Below are positions 45,183 through 54,658 of a DNA stretch of 64,000 bases, in pieces (within the stretch, counting starts at the first letter, position 1; each line of letters begins with the position of its first letter). Position numbers and translations under genes: made by a program. Source of the DNA: LMUY01 sp965199005. GTDB lineage: Bacteria > Pseudomonadota > Alphaproteobacteria > Acetobacterales > Acetobacteraceae. The DNA lies in contig CBDAQK010000001.1 of NCBI GenBank assembly GCA_965199005.1, positions 1 through 64,000 of the forward strand. Reading direction: 5' to 3'. The notes below the pieces were generated by a model. It had not been told where the DNA came from, made no database searches, and saw nothing but the letters and a program-made list of their open reading frames with translations.

Positions 45183-46054
45183 GCGCGCCCCTTCAGGCCC
45201 AGCAATCCCTGCGGCCGAAGGATCAGCACCAGCGTCATGACGGCGAACAGCATCACCTGGGAATAGGCCGGGTCGATGGCGGAGGTGATGGAGAGGATTT
45301 CGCCGGCGATCAGCCCGCCCAGTACGGCGCCGGGAAACGAGCCAATGCCGCCGATCACCACCACGACGAAGGTTTCCACCAGGATCGTGTCCCCCACATC
45401 CGGCGTCGGCGCCACCACGGGGGCGTTGATGATGCCCGCGAATCCGGCGGCCATCGCACCGATGCCGAACACCAGCAGGAACACGTTGTAGACGTTGATC
45501 CCAAGGATGTTAACCATCCCGGAATCCTCGATCCCGGCGCGCACGATCATCCCCAATTTGGTCTTGTATAGGAGGATATACAGCGCCAGCAGCATGAGCG
45601 CCGCGATGCCCATCACCGCGATCCGATAGGTCGGGTAGTAGAGGAAGCCGATCTGCGTGATGCCGCTGATCCATGCGGGCGGCGGTACCGAAACGGAGAG
45701 GTTGCCGAACAGCAGGCGCACCGCCTCGACCAACACGATCCCGAGCCCGAAGGTGACCAGGATTTGGTCCTCCGGCGGGCGGCGGTAGAAATGGCGGATG
45801 ACGATGAACTCGATGGCGATGCCGAGCACCGCGACCGACAGGCTGCCGCCCAGCACGGCCAGCAGGAACGACCCGGTGATCGACCAGGCGACGTAGCCGG
45901 CATAGCCCCCGACCATGAACATCGCCCCATGGGCGAGGTTCAGGACGCCGAGCGTGCCATAGATGATGGTCAGCCCCGAGCTGATCAGGGCCAACAAGGC
46001 ACCGAGTGCCAGCCCGTTGAAGAACTGGGAAATAAGGTTAGGCCAGTTCAGCAA
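45179..46054 (-). CDS. livH: Branched-chain amino acid-type ABC transporter permease LivH
   Basis: This 291-residue permease has about eight hydrophobic segments and LivH signatures: NGLALGALLALISSGLTIIYG near the start, LNLAHGAMFMVGGY and the GGIGSFPGAVLGGLIAGE segment at the coupling region. It lies 37 nt downstream of the binding-protein gene and overlaps the LivM-LivG gene by 4 nt. Confidence 0.93.
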   Translation of the reverse strand: MLNWPNLISQFFNGLALGALLALISSGLTIIYGTLGVLNLAHGAMFMVGGYAGYVAWSITGSFLLAVLGGSLSVAVLGIAIEFIVIRHFYRRPPEDQILVTFGLGIVLVEAVRLLFGNLSVSVPPPAWISGITQIGFLYYPTYRIAVMGIAALMLLALYILLYKTKLGMIVRAGIEDSGMVNILGINVYNVFLLVFGIGAMAAGFAGIINAPVVAPTPDVGDTILVETFVVVVIGGIGSFPGAVLGGLIAGEILSITSAIDPAYSQVMLFAVMTLVLILRPQGLLGLKGRA

Positions 46055-46091
46055 TGTCGACTCCGCCCTCGGTGCCCGGCTCGTAGGTTGG

Positions 46092-47435
46092 TTAGGTGTA
46101 GCTGCCCAGCTTGCAGCCGAACGCGTCCGGTGCCTGCATCAGCGGTGCGCCGGGCAAGGTGTCGAGCACGTCGTAATAGTCGTCCGCGCTCTTCATGTCG
46201 GCCTTCTTCTTGCCACGCATGACGAAGACCGGCCGGATCAATTGGTGGTCGGCCGCCCGGAACGAGACCTCGCCCACGGTGGTCTGGTTCTTGTTGCCGG
46301 CCTCGTAGGCCTTGACCACGTCCGGCGGATAGAACGACCCGGCCCGCTCGACCGCGTCCGCCCAGAGCGCGATCTGCATGTAGCCGGCATTGGCGCCCCA
46401 CTCGGGTTTGTAGCTGTATTTCTTCACGAACGCGTCGACGAATTGCTTGGCGAGTGGCTGCTGGTCTTCGATGGTCCACCAGAAATCAGTCGGGGTGTAG
46501 ACGCCGGCCATGATGTCTGGCCCGACCTCCTTGGACAGGAAGGGCACTGCGTAGGCCACCACCAGGGTCTGCTTCTGTAGGATGCCGAATTGCTGTGCCT
46601 GCTTGATCGACTGCACGGCGTCGTTGCCGAAATTGATGTTGATGAAAACATCGGCGCCGGAATTGGCGATGTTGAGCAAATAGGAGCTGTAATCCGGCGT
46701 ACCCAGCGGACAGACCTGGTTGGTCGAAACCGTCCAGCCGCCTTTCTTGAGGTACTCCTCCATCGCCTGGCGTACGGTATGGCCATAGGTATAGTCGGGC
46801 GTCAGGAACGCGATCTTTTTGCCCTTGCCGAGATTCTGGATCAGCACGGGTGCCAGGGCCGCCGCTGCCGTCTGGCCGTAGAAGCAGGTGCGGAAGCTGT
46901 AGCGAGCGCAATCCTTGCCAGTCGTGTCGTTGGAGCCGCTGATGCCGGGCAAATAGATCACCTTCTCCCGGTCGGCGAGCTTGTTCAGCGCCACCGCAGT
47001 CGCGCTGGATACCGAGCCCGCGATCATGACCGCCTTGTTCTCGCTAATGAAGCGGGATGCTGCCTGTACGGCAGTGTTCGGCTTGGCCTCTTCATCTGCG
47101 ACACCGTATTTGACCGTCTTGCCAAGGACACCCTTCGTCGTCTTTGGCGACATGGCCTTGATGAGCGGATTACCCTCGTTCAGATGCTCGATGGCGAGTT
47201 GGTATCCCTTGAGCACATCCTCTCCTTGGACGGCGTAGGTGCCCGTCCGTGGCACGGCAATGCCGACGAAGACCGAATCGCCAGCACTACCGGCTGGGTA
47301 GGTGCCAATCGCCGGTTTGTCTTCGGCCCTAGCCTTGCCGGGGAACCCCAGCGCCAAGGCCGCGCCACCCGCTAGCGAAACCCCCGCGAGCAGCGCCTGG
47401 CGCCGAGTGCTCAGACCATCCTCGAATTGCCCCAT
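46092..47435 (-). CDS. Branched-chain amino acid-type substrate-binding protein
   Basis: This 447-residue periplasmic binding protein has a Tat-like signal (STRRQALLAGVSLAGGAALALG). The mature type-I fold includes VGIAVPRTGTYAVQGEDVLKG, MIAGSVSSATAVALN and KKIAFLTPDYTYGHTVRQAM. ATG 47435 has a strong GGAGGGG 7 nt upstream; a longer in-frame reading to 47615 lacks a plausible signal peptide. It leads the operon with livH, the livM-livG fusion and livF. The ligand is not evident; members of this subgroup also take aromatic acids and amides. Confidence 0.9.
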   Translation of the reverse strand: MGQFEDGLSTRRQALLAGVSLAGGAALALGFPGKARAEDKPAIGTYPAGSAGDSVFVGIAVPRTGTYAVQGEDVLKGYQLAIEHLNEGNPLIKAMSPKTTKGVLGKTVKYGVADEEAKPNTAVQAASRFISENKAVMIAGSVSSATAVALNKLADREKVIYLPGISGSNDTTGKDCARYSFRTCFYGQTAAAALAPVLIQNLGKGKKIAFLTPDYTYGHTVRQAMEEYLKKGGWTVSTNQVCPLGTPDYSSYLLNIANSGADVFININFGNDAVQSIKQAQQFGILQKQTLVVAYAVPFLSKEVGPDIMAGVYTPTDFWWTIEDQQPLAKQFVDAFVKKYSYKPEWGANAGYMQIALWADAVERAGSFYPPDVVKAYEAGNKNQTTVGEVSFRAADHQLIRPVFVMRGKKKADMKSADDYYDVLDTLPGAPLMQAPDAFGCKLGSYT

Positions 47436-47688
47436 GTCTGTCCCCTCCAACTTTCTTGGCAGACTGTAACGCTGCCTCTGACATCTGATAGCGGAAGCGT
47501 GCTCCGAACGGAATAGCCCCACCACCGGGAAGAGACCATTCACTTGCCCCTCTGGAACAAGCTTAGTCAGCTTGAGATACAAACGAAGAATTTGTGCGTT
47601 GCAGCACACTGCCATCGTTTGCAGTGACCTGCCCCCGGTGGCTCAATGCTTCACCGCCCCGATGACGGTTTTGACGGAGATCGAACGC

Positions 47689-48432
47689 ATGACTATTCAG
47701 GCCATCGTATTCGACGCCTATGGCACGCTGTATGACGTCCAATCGGTCGCGGGCGTGACGGATGCCGCCTTTCCCGGACAGGGTGAGTACATCACCCAAA
47801 TCTGGCGTCTCAAGCAATTGGAGTACACCTGGCTGCGCTCGATGATGGGCCGGTATGAGGATTTCTGGACTATCACCAAGGACTCACTGGCCTACACCTT
47901 GGACACGCTCGGGCTGCAGGCCGAGGCGTCGCTGTTCGACCGACTCGCCGAGAAATATAAAAATTTGGACCTGTATCCCGACACCAAGGCCGCGCTGGAG
48001 GCACTATCGGGCCACCGCCTGGCGATCTTCTCCAACGGTAGCCCGGCCATGTTGCGCTCGCTGGTGGATAACACGGGATTGGCTCGGCTGATCCCAACGG
48101 TGATCAGCGTCGATGCGGCAAAAATGTTCAAGCCCGACCCGCGCAGCTACGCGCTGGTGGAGCAGCAACTGGGCGTGCCGCCATCCGCCGTCTTGTTCGT
48201 ATCGTCAAACGGGTTCGACATCAGCGGCGCCAAAAGCTTCGGTTTCAACGTCGCCCGCATCGAGCGGGTGACGAACCGTGCGCTGCAAGCCGAATTGGGC
48301 AATAACGGGCCGATTGGACCGCCGGGCATGTTCAAGGCGTTGCGCACCCAGGTGGAGCGCATCGGGTTTCCCGCGGACTTCACCGTCCGCGGCTTGCACG
48401 AACTGCCCGGCCTGATAAGCCGCGCATTCTAA
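47689..48432 (+). CDS. Haloacid dehalogenase, type II
   Basis: This 247-residue HAD-superfamily hydrolase has the type II haloacid dehalogenase pattern: nucleophile Asp in VFDAYGTLYDV, motif II in IFSNGSPAML, Lys in KMFKPDPRSY and the motif FVSSNGFDISGAKSFGF. These enzymes remove halide from L-2-haloacids, though related members are phosphatases. ATG 47689 has ACGGAGA upstream; earlier in-frame residues are not homologous. Its stop overlaps that of scpA on the other strand. Confidence 0.85.
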   Translation: MTIQAIVFDAYGTLYDVQSVAGVTDAAFPGQGEYITQIWRLKQLEYTWLRSMMGRYEDFWTITKDSLAYTLDTLGLQAEASLFDRLAEKYKNLDLYPDTKAALEALSGHRLAIFSNGSPAMLRSLVDNTGLARLIPTVISVDAAKMFKPDPRSYALVEQQLGVPPSAVLFVSSNGFDISGAKSFGFNVARIERVTNRALQAELGNNGPIGPPGMFKALRTQVERIGFPADFTVRGLHELPGLISRAF

Positions 48433-49208
48433 TCGGCCAATGCCACCGCCTCGGCTGGCCGGATTTGGATCGGGCTGAACACGCCGTCCTGCTCCATCAG
48501 CAGCGCGCCCTGTTTGGCGAGTTCCAGGCTCGCGACGAAGGTGCTGGTCCAACGCGACCGTTTCTGCAGACGGCTTGCGGCAGGCCGGTCCGGCAGCAAC
48601 CGCTCCATCGATTGTCCGCCGCTGCTGGCCAAGCGCTGCATGATCCGGGCGCGGGCCTCCGCCACGGGGAAAAGATCGTCCCAAACCGGACGGTATGTTG
48701 CGTATGTCTGCGGCCGGGCGAGGTCGTCGTCAAACAAATTCAGGCTGGCCCACAGAAATTCGACCACGTCGACGTCCGGCTCCCGCCCGAGCGTGCGGGC
48801 GAGCGGCTCGGGCCGGCCGCGCGCGAAAACATCGTGGCCCAACTGCGTCCGGCGACCCAGCCACGCCATCAGTTTCTGCATCTCCACCAGCGCGAGCATG
48901 CGTCCGCGCAGCCTGTCGGCTTCGGTCAGCGCCGCCTGCTGGGCCGGCTCGTCCGCGGGCAGCAGCAATTGGGACCGGAGCAGCAGCAACCAGGCCGCCA
49001 TTACTACCCAATCTCCCTTGTTACCCAGCGGGGTCTGACATTGCAGGGCCGTGGCGAGCTGGTCGGCCAGCGCAGGGATGGAGACGCGGGCAAGATCAAT
49101 CTGATGCGCACGCGCCAAGTCGAGCAATTGGTCCAAGGGGCCGCTGAATCCGTCCAGGACGAGGCGCGGCATCCGGTTGTCCGGTCCGGGGTTGGGAAGA
49201 CCATCCAT
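48429..49208 (-). CDS. scpA: Segregation and condensation protein A (kleisin)
   Basis: ScpA is the kleisin subunit that bridges Smc heads in bacterial condensin. The 259-residue protein has the N-terminal Smc-neck motif LVLDGFSGPLDQLLDLARAHQIDL, then ALADQLATAL, WLLLLRSQLLLP, and a C-terminal winged helix (RWTSTFVASLELAKQGALLMEQDGVFSPIQI). The ATG at 49208 follows the upstream stop by 2 nt; GTG or ATG starts up to 49253 would overlap that gene. No scpB or smc is adjacent, which is unusual, and it is downstream of a recombinase and an unknown gene instead. Confidence 0.88.
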   Translation of the reverse strand: MDGLPNPGPDNRMPRLVLDGFSGPLDQLLDLARAHQIDLARVSIPALADQLATALQCQTPLGNKGDWVVMAAWLLLLRSQLLLPADEPAQQAALTEADRLRGRMLALVEMQKLMAWLGRRTQLGHDVFARGRPEPLARTLGREPDVDVVEFLWASLNLFDDDLARPQTYATYRPVWDDLFPVAEARARIMQRLASSGGQSMERLLPDRPAASRLQKRSRWTSTFVASLELAKQGALLMEQDGVFSPIQIRPAEAVALAD

Positions 49209-49210
49209 CG

Positions 49211-49891
49211 TCAGTCCGGGCGCGGCAAGAGGTCCAGCCGCAGGCTTGGCCACTGCGCCGCCAGTTGCGCGACGGCAGCATGGGGAGTTTCGCGGCGGCC
49301 AATGAAGAAGCCGTAGCCGACGACCGCCTGGCCCACGCCGAGACGACGCGGCGATTTCGGCGCGGAGAGGCTAACGACCTGGTGCAACCGGTCCGAGACG
49401 CCCCATTGCGCCAACAGCCAGTCCAGCGCCGTTGGATGCGTGGGCCCGAGTGCCAAGAGTGCTGCCGGCACGGGCAACAGCGTGTGCAGATCGAACGGGC
49501 AGGCCCGGCTGCGCCCCACCAGCGCCGCGGCCTGCGCCTGCCGTGCCTCCACCCGGTCACGAAACTGCCGCGCCAGGATGCGGCAGCCCTCGATGGTGAG
49601 GTTGCGCCGGGCGGCGGGCTGCGAGGCTGCGAGGTTGAACACATCCTCCTCGAGGGTGACGCTATCGACCTGCCAAGGTGTCACGCCCGACCCCCGCGCT
49701 GCTTCGGCGAAGGCGGCTACATCATCCGCAGGGCCGGTGACGATCAAATGGTGGTAAAGCCAGTATGGCGCGGACGATACGGGCGCGAGGGAAGCTGGTC
49801 GGCGGCCCCGTCGTTTCGGCGGCGGCGGGAGGAGCAAGGCGGGCGTGGGCGCCGGGCCGGATTCAGTGTCCCAGGGGAACTGCAGAGCCAT
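49211..49891 (-). CDS. Unknown protein between recombinase and scpA
   Basis: This 226-residue soluble protein starts with a Pro/Arg-rich tail, then a compact domain (YWLYHHLIVTGPADDVAAF, CPFDLHTLLPVPAALLAL, ALDWLLAQWGV, GYGFFIGRRETPHAAVAQL). The order of motifs loosely resembles the Api92-like ferredoxin-fold proteins (DUF1281) found on plasmids and phages. I would not name it firmly. Its ATG overlaps the recombinase stop by 1 nt (TAATG), and scpA follows 2 nt after its stop, so all three are one operon. Confidence 0.65.
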   Translation of the reverse strand: MALQFPWDTESGPAPTPALLLPPPPKRRGRRPASLAPVSSAPYWLYHHLIVTGPADDVAAFAEAARGSGVTPWQVDSVTLEEDVFNLAASQPAARRNLTIEGCRILARQFRDRVEARQAQAAALVGRSRACPFDLHTLLPVPAALLALGPTHPTALDWLLAQWGVSDRLHQVVSLSAPKSPRRLGVGQAVVGYGFFIGRRETPHAAVAQLAAQWPSLRLDLLPRPD

Positions 49892-50889
49892 TAGAGGTCG
49901 ATCAGGCCAGCAGGGCTTTCGGTCACCAACCCGGCGCGCTGCACGTAACCCCGCATGGTGCGCAAGTCGCGGTGGCGGCTGTGGCGCATGATATCCTCGT
50001 CTCGTACCCCCTTGTTATAGGCCTCGGTAATGAAGCCGACGCGCAGGGCGTGCGCGCTCAGCCGCTCGAATCCCTCCACCGAGAGGCCAGCCATGCCGAC
50101 ATGGTGCGCCAGGATGCGGCGGACGGCATCGGGGTGCAGGGCGGCGTCGCCGATGGTGCCGCCGGTGCTGATGCGGCGGAAGAGCGGGCCGGCCTTGCGC
50201 TTGGCGACGTCCTGCCAGGCCTCGAAGGCGCGGACGGGACAGGTCTCGGCGTGCTTGCCGCGGGGCAGCCCGATTTCGGTGCCCTGCCCGGCCGCGTCCG
50301 TCTTGCCGCGGCGGATCCGGATGCGGAGACCATTCGCGCTGGCCGTCACGTCCTCGACGCGCAGGGACACCAGTTCGGACCGGCGCATCGCCCCGGCGAA
50401 CCCGATCAGCAGCATCGCACGGTCCCGCCGGCCACGAACGGAGGGATCGCAGGTGGCGACGAGTTGGCGCAGCATCGCCAGCGTGAGGGCGGCGGCCTTT
50501 TGCACGGGCCGGCCGTGTTCGCGCAGCACACCCTGCAGCGGGCCTTGGATGTCCCGGTGGGCGGGATTCCACGGCAGATCGTTGAACCGGTGCATCTTGC
50601 CGATGGCCGAGAGGCGGCGGCGGATGGTGGTGGGGGCATGGCTTTCGGCCAGGCTGGCGAGATAGGCGCCGACGGTGCTGGGGGCAGCCGGCACCGGCAC
50701 GAAGCCGGCCGCGGCACACCACTTGGCATAGTGGGTCCAGTCGGCCTTGTAGGCCCGCAGCGTGGCGGGGGCGGCGGCCTTGCGTGCAAATTGTCCCGCT
50801 GCATCCAAGGCCGCCTGACCAGCTTGTGTGGGGATGATGGCGGGTGGCGTCGTGCTGGTCATTGTCAGCAGACTCGCAGACCACACCAT
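49891..50889 (-). CDS. Tyrosine recombinase / phage-type integrase
   Basis: This 332-residue site-specific recombinase has an N-terminal SAM-like DNA-binding domain (residues about 40-110) and a catalytic domain with all expected residues (ATG 50889 numbering). They are Arg169 or Arg170 in GFAGAMRRSELVSL, Lys about 196, the HxxR pair His280/Arg283 in SAHALRVGF, His306 in HSRHRDLRTM and nucleophile Tyr315 in RGYVQRAG. It may resolve dimers or integrate an element. ATG 50862 is a possible alternative start, and no clear ribosome binding site decides between them. I see no attachment site or phage genes nearby, so the function is open. Confidence 0.88.
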   Translation of the reverse strand: MVWSASLLTMTSTTPPAIIPTQAGQAALDAAGQFARKAAAPATLRAYKADWTHYAKWCAAAGFVPVPAAPSTVGAYLASLAESHAPTTIRRRLSAIGKMHRFNDLPWNPAHRDIQGPLQGVLREHGRPVQKAAALTLAMLRQLVATCDPSVRGRRDRAMLLIGFAGAMRRSELVSLRVEDVTASANGLRIRIRRGKTDAAGQGTEIGLPRGKHAETCPVRAFEAWQDVAKRKAGPLFRRISTGGTIGDAALHPDAVRRILAHHVGMAGLSVEGFERLSAHALRVGFITEAYNKGVRDEDIMRHSRHRDLRTMRGYVQRAGLVTESPAGLIDL

Positions 50890-50965
50890 TGGCTGCAACG
50901 GGGTCTAATCAGGCGATGCGCGATAATCGTCTACGGGTGGGCTATAATCGCTAGAGGCAGCAACT

Positions 50966-51739
50966 TTAGGTCCGGGAAATCGTCCGCGTAAAGCCGGCCA
51001 GCCGATCCACCAGCAGCACGGTCAGGCCCGACAGCACGATCAGCACCACCGCCAACGCAGCGACCAGCGGGTCAGCCCGGCTTTCCGTATAGCGGAACAG
51101 AGCGATCGGAAGGGTGACCAAGCGAGGCCCGACCAGGAACAGGCTGATCACCGTCTCGTCGAAGCTCACCAGAAACGCTAGGGTGGCCGAGGCGATCAAG
51201 CCCGGCAGCACCATCGGCAGCGTGATCACGAGGAAGCCGCGCCAGGGCGGCGCCCCGAGCGTGGCGGCGGCCTCACCGATTTCTGGCGGCAGGCCCTCGA
51301 AGGCCGAGACCATCAGCCGCACGACGAAAGGCAGCACCACCACCAGATGGCCAAGCGCAAGGCCTTGCCAGGTCGCGACCAGGCCCAGCGGCTGCAGCAC
51401 GATCAGCAACCCCAGTCCCACGATCAGCGTCGGCAGCAGCAGCGGTGCGGACAGCGCTCCGGCCACCGCGGCTGGTGCCGCGCCCCGTGCGAGGGCCAGG
51501 GCGGCCGGCACCCCCAGCAACAGAGCGATGACCGACACGATGGCGGCCAGGATGATGCTGGTCCGTGCCGCATCCAGCATTGCGGCATTATGGGCCAACG
51601 CGGCGTACCAGCGGAACGAAAGCCCATGCGGCGGGAACGTCAGGTAGGGGTCGTCGGAGAAACTCATCACCGCCACGATGGTCAGCGGGGCCAGCAGGAA
51701 GCCGTAGCCGAGGGCGGCCAGAATCGGCGTCAGCCTCAT
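50966..51739 (-). CDS. Spermidine/putrescine-type ABC permease (PotC-like)
   Basis: This 257-residue permease has six hydrophobic segments and the EAA loop EIGEAAATLGAPPWRGFLVITLPMVLPG, plus the family motif FLVSFDETVISLFLVG. It is the last gene of a leftward operon and overlaps the partner permease by 4 nt. The substrate may be a polyamine, an opine-like compound or another amine. Confidence 0.88.
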   Translation of the reverse strand: MRLTPILAALGYGFLLAPLTIVAVMSFSDDPYLTFPPHGLSFRWYAALAHNAAMLDAARTSIILAAIVSVIALLLGVPAALALARGAAPAAVAGALSAPLLLPTLIVGLGLLIVLQPLGLVATWQGLALGHLVVVLPFVVRLMVSAFEGLPPEIGEAAATLGAPPWRGFLVITLPMVLPGLIASATLAFLVSFDETVISLFLVGPRLVTLPIALFRYTESRADPLVAALAVVLIVLSGLTVLLVDRLAGFTRTISRT

Positions 51740-52566
51740 GCTGCCCGCCGGGAGAGCGCAACCTTTGCCACGCCCAGCAGAAGCAGCAGCACCAGCGCAT
51801 AGACCGACAAGGCCGAGGCTGCCGGCCAGTCCAGTGTTTGCGTCGCGGCGTCGTAGATCTCGGTGGCCAGAACGAACACCCGGCCGCCCCCCATCAGATG
51901 CGGGGTGATGAAGGCGGAGATCGACAACACGAACGCCAGCAACCAGGCGGCTCCGATCGCACCCGCGGTCAGCGGCAGCGTCACGCGGCAGAAACCGCTG
52001 ATCGGCCGGGCCCCCAGCGTCGCAGCGGCTTCCTCCAGCCGTGGGTCAAGCCGGCCGAACCCGGCAAGCAGCGCCAAGGTCGCATAAGGCATCACGCTCT
52101 CCGTCAAGCCGACGCGCACGCCGGCCCAATTGTTGATCAGCGCCACGGGCGTGATCCCGACGGCACGCAGGCCCGCGTTGACGAGCCCGCCATCGCCCAG
52201 GATCACCAGCCAGCCAATCACCCGGGCCGTCCCGGAGACCAGCAGCGGCGCCACGGCGACCACGGCCAGCACCCCACGCCAGCGGCTATGCGTGCGGAAC
52301 AGAAACAGCGCCATCGGGTAGGACAGCGCGACCGCGGCCGTCGCAGCGATGGCGGATAGCACCAGGCTGTCCCAGGTCATCTGCCACGTGAAGGAATCGG
52401 CGAAGAGCTTGGCATAGGTCGCCACCGACCAGGCCACCACCAGCGTCCCGCTATCGTCGGTCACGTTCAGGCTCATGCGCAGCAGCACCAGCATCGGCCA
52501 GACGAAGGCAACCGCCACCGCCGCCAGTGCCGGCGCACACAGCAACCACCCGGCACGGCGGCTCAA
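51736..52566 (-). CDS. Spermidine/putrescine-type ABC permease (PotB-like)
   Basis: This 276-residue partner permease has an EAA loop (RLEEAAATLGARPISGFCRVTLPL) and a following hydrophobic segment (LLAFVLSISAFITPHLMG). Translation probably starts at TTG 52566, overlapping the ATPase stop as TTGA. Any upstream reading would lie entirely over the ATPase gene in another frame. It is coupled to the PotC-like gene by an ATGA overlap. Confidence 0.87.
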   Translation of the reverse strand: MSRRAGWLLCAPALAAVAVAFVWPMLVLLRMSLNVTDDSGTLVVAWSVATYAKLFADSFTWQMTWDSLVLSAIAATAAVALSYPMALFLFRTHSRWRGVLAVVAVAPLLVSGTARVIGWLVILGDGGLVNAGLRAVGITPVALINNWAGVRVGLTESVMPYATLALLAGFGRLDPRLEEAAATLGARPISGFCRVTLPLTAGAIGAAWLLAFVLSISAFITPHLMGGGRVFVLATEIYDAATQTLDWPAASALSVYALVLLLLLGVAKVALSRRAA

Positions 52567-53615
52567 GCCGGAAACCAGAGCGTATTGGCAGCCGACCAGC
52601 CGATCCGCACCGGGGCGCCCGGGCGCAAACCCCGCCATGCCCCGTCGCGCGTGCTGAGTTCGACGGGGGCGAGGCCAGCGAGGGTCTGCACCGTGACGTG
52701 GGCGACCTCGCCCAGATAGTCGACCGCGGTCACCTGCCCATCCAAGGCGTTCTCGGCGGCGGCATTGGGGGCGAGCAGGCCGATATGGTGCGGGCGCACG
52801 AAAACCTGGACGCCGCCCTGGCCAGGCGAGCCGGCGGCGCGCAGCGTCACGGGACCCGCCTGGATCCCATGCCCCTCCCACCGCCCCTCGAACCGCGCGC
52901 TCCGCCCAACGAAGCGGGCGACGAAGGGGGTGGCCGGGCGCTCGAACACCACGTCCGGCGTGTCGAGCTGCGCGATGCGGCCGTGATCCATCACCGCGAC
53001 CAGATCGGCCATCGCCAGGGCCTCCGCCTGGTCGTGCGTCACGAACAGGGTGGTCGCGCCGACCCGGAGCTGGATGGCCCGCATCTCGCCGCGCAAATCC
53101 TCCCGCAGCTTCGCATCCAGGGCCGATAGCGGTTCGTCCAGCAGCAGCACGTCCGGCTCGATCGCCAAGGCGCGGGCCAATGCCACGCGCTGCTGCTGGC
53201 CGCCGGACAGGGTGCGGGGCTTGGCGTCACCGTGCTGCGGCAGCCCCACCATGCCCAGCGCCGCCGCGACCCGGCGGGTTCGTTCCGCGCGTTTGATGCC
53301 CTGCATCTGTAGGCCGAACGCAATATTGGCGCTGGCACTCAGATGCGGAAACAGGGCGTAGGATTGGAACACCACGCCCATCCGCCGCCGGTACGGGGGC
53401 AGCGCCGTCACATCGCGCCCATCCACCAGCACCCGCCCGGCATCCGGGCGCTCCAACCCGGCCACCATGCGCAGCGTCGTCGTCTTGCCGCAGCCGGAGG
53501 GGCCGAGCAGGGCGACCAATTTACCCCTGGCAACCGAGAGATGGATGCCGTCCACGACTGGCGCGCCCCCAAACCCACGGGTCAGCCCGTCCAGGACCAG
53601 GTGCGCGTCCGCCAT
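52563..53615 (-). CDS. Spermidine/putrescine-type ABC ATPase (PotA-like)
   Basis: This 350-residue ATPase has Walker A GPSGCGKTTTLRMVAG, signature LSGGQQQRVALARAL and Walker B VLLLDEPLSALD. A C-terminal TOBE regulatory domain (VFVRPHHIGLL, VTAVDYLGEVAHV) is typical of PotA/MalK-type proteins. It lies 2 nt downstream of the binding-protein gene. Confidence 0.92.
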   Translation of the reverse strand: MADAHLVLDGLTRGFGGAPVVDGIHLSVARGKLVALLGPSGCGKTTTLRMVAGLERPDAGRVLVDGRDVTALPPYRRRMGVVFQSYALFPHLSASANIAFGLQMQGIKRAERTRRVAAALGMVGLPQHGDAKPRTLSGGQQQRVALARALAIEPDVLLLDEPLSALDAKLREDLRGEMRAIQLRVGATTLFVTHDQAEALAMADLVAVMDHGRIAQLDTPDVVFERPATPFVARFVGRSARFEGRWEGHGIQAGPVTLRAAGSPGQGGVQVFVRPHHIGLLAPNAAAENALDGQVTAVDYLGEVAHVTVQTLAGLAPVELSTRDGAWRGLRPGAPVRIGWSAANTLWFPA

Positions 53616-53617
53616 GG

Positions 53618-54658
53618 TCAGCGTGCGCCGGCGGTGATCACCTCCCGCCGCCAGCGCTGGTTCCAGGGGTCCCGCAGCTTCAGCATCTCGGTCCAGTCGA
53701 TGGGGATGACGCGGGCCTTGTTTTCCGGCGCCGAGGCGGTGCGGGCCGCCGCCTCGGGCGCGATCTGCGCGGTGGTGTTGGTGGGGGCGTAGAACATCCG
53801 CTCGGTAAACGCCTTCTGCGCCGGGGCGGAGAGGGCATAGTTGATGAAGGCGAGGGCCTGGTCGCGGTGCGGCGCGCCCTTCACCAGATTGATGGTGTTG
53901 ATCTGGAAGATCGTGCCTTCGGACGGAAGCATCACGCCAAGCTGGCCGTTGGAGCGGTCATGATACAATTGGCCGCGCGCATTCCACCCCGTGGCGAAGC
54001 TGAGCGTGCCGTTGAGGATGAGCGAGTAGGAATCCGGCTGGGGTTGGAAGGTCTGCACGGAGGGCGCCAGGGTCTTGAGTTCTTCGAACGCCGGGTCGGC
54101 CTTTTTCCAATCGCCCGTGGCGGCGTGCGCCAGGACGGCGGTCAAGCCGAGGCCGATGATGTTGGGCGGCGCGTCGAGGCCGATGCGGCCCTTCCACTTC
54201 GGGTCCCACATCGCCTTCAGCGAGGTCGGGGCGGGGGTTACCGTCTTGGTGTCATACACGATGACCAAATGGTCGAAGGTGACGCCGGGGCCGCAATTTC
54301 CGCCGGCTGCGCGGGCTTGCGGGTCGATTTGGGGCAGCAGGGGCACCATCGCGGGGGTCAATGGCTCGACCAGGCCCTCGGCGCAGGCAATGGCGGCCAA
54401 GGTCGCGTCCATGATCACGACGTCGAGTTGCGGGTCGGTTTTTTGCGTACGGAGCTGGCCCAGCATCGCAGCCGAGGTGTCCGAGCTGACGAACTGCATG
54501 GCCCCGCCCGTCGCCTGAAACGGCTTGACGACGGTGTCGGTGTAATTGTCCTCGAACACGCCGGAATACGCCAGCAGACGGGCCGGATCCGCCGCCTGCA
54601 CGGTGGGCGGCGCCAGCAGGGCACCGAGCGCGGTAGCCCAGAGGAGCAGGCGGCTCAT
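53618..54658 (-). CDS. Extracellular solute-binding protein, PotD/Fe3+-type fold
   Basis: This 346-residue periplasmic protein has a cleavable signal (LLLWATALGALLAPPTVQAAD) and the family-1 binding-protein body (LLAYSGVFEDNYTDTVVKPF, VIVYDTKTVTPAPTSLKAMWDPKWKGRIGL, PHRDQALAFINYALSAPAQKAF). It is paired with PotA/B/C-like subunits at 50966-53615. It starts at ATG 54658, overlapping the RraA-like stop by 4 nt. Confidence 0.9.
   Translation of the reverse strand: MSRLLLWATALGALLAPPTVQAADPARLLAYSGVFEDNYTDTVVKPFQATGGAMQFVSSDTSAAMLGQLRTQKTDPQLDVVIMDATLAAIACAEGLVEPLTPAMVPLLPQIDPQARAAGGNCGPGVTFDHLVIVYDTKTVTPAPTSLKAMWDPKWKGRIGLDAPPNIIGLGLTAVLAHAATGDWKKADPAFEELKTLAPSVQTFQPQPDSYSLILNGTLSFATGWNARGQLYHDRSNGQLGVMLPSEGTIFQINTINLVKGAPHRDQALAFINYALSAPAQKAFTERMFYAPTNTTAQIAPEAAARTASAPENKARVIPIDWTEMLKLRDPWNQRWRREVITAGAR

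Noticed and set aside
50899..50965. Possible attachment site beside the recombinase (repeated ATAATCG)
   Set aside because: The repeat is only 7 bp, and there is no second copy with a matching boundary, so an att site cannot be supported.
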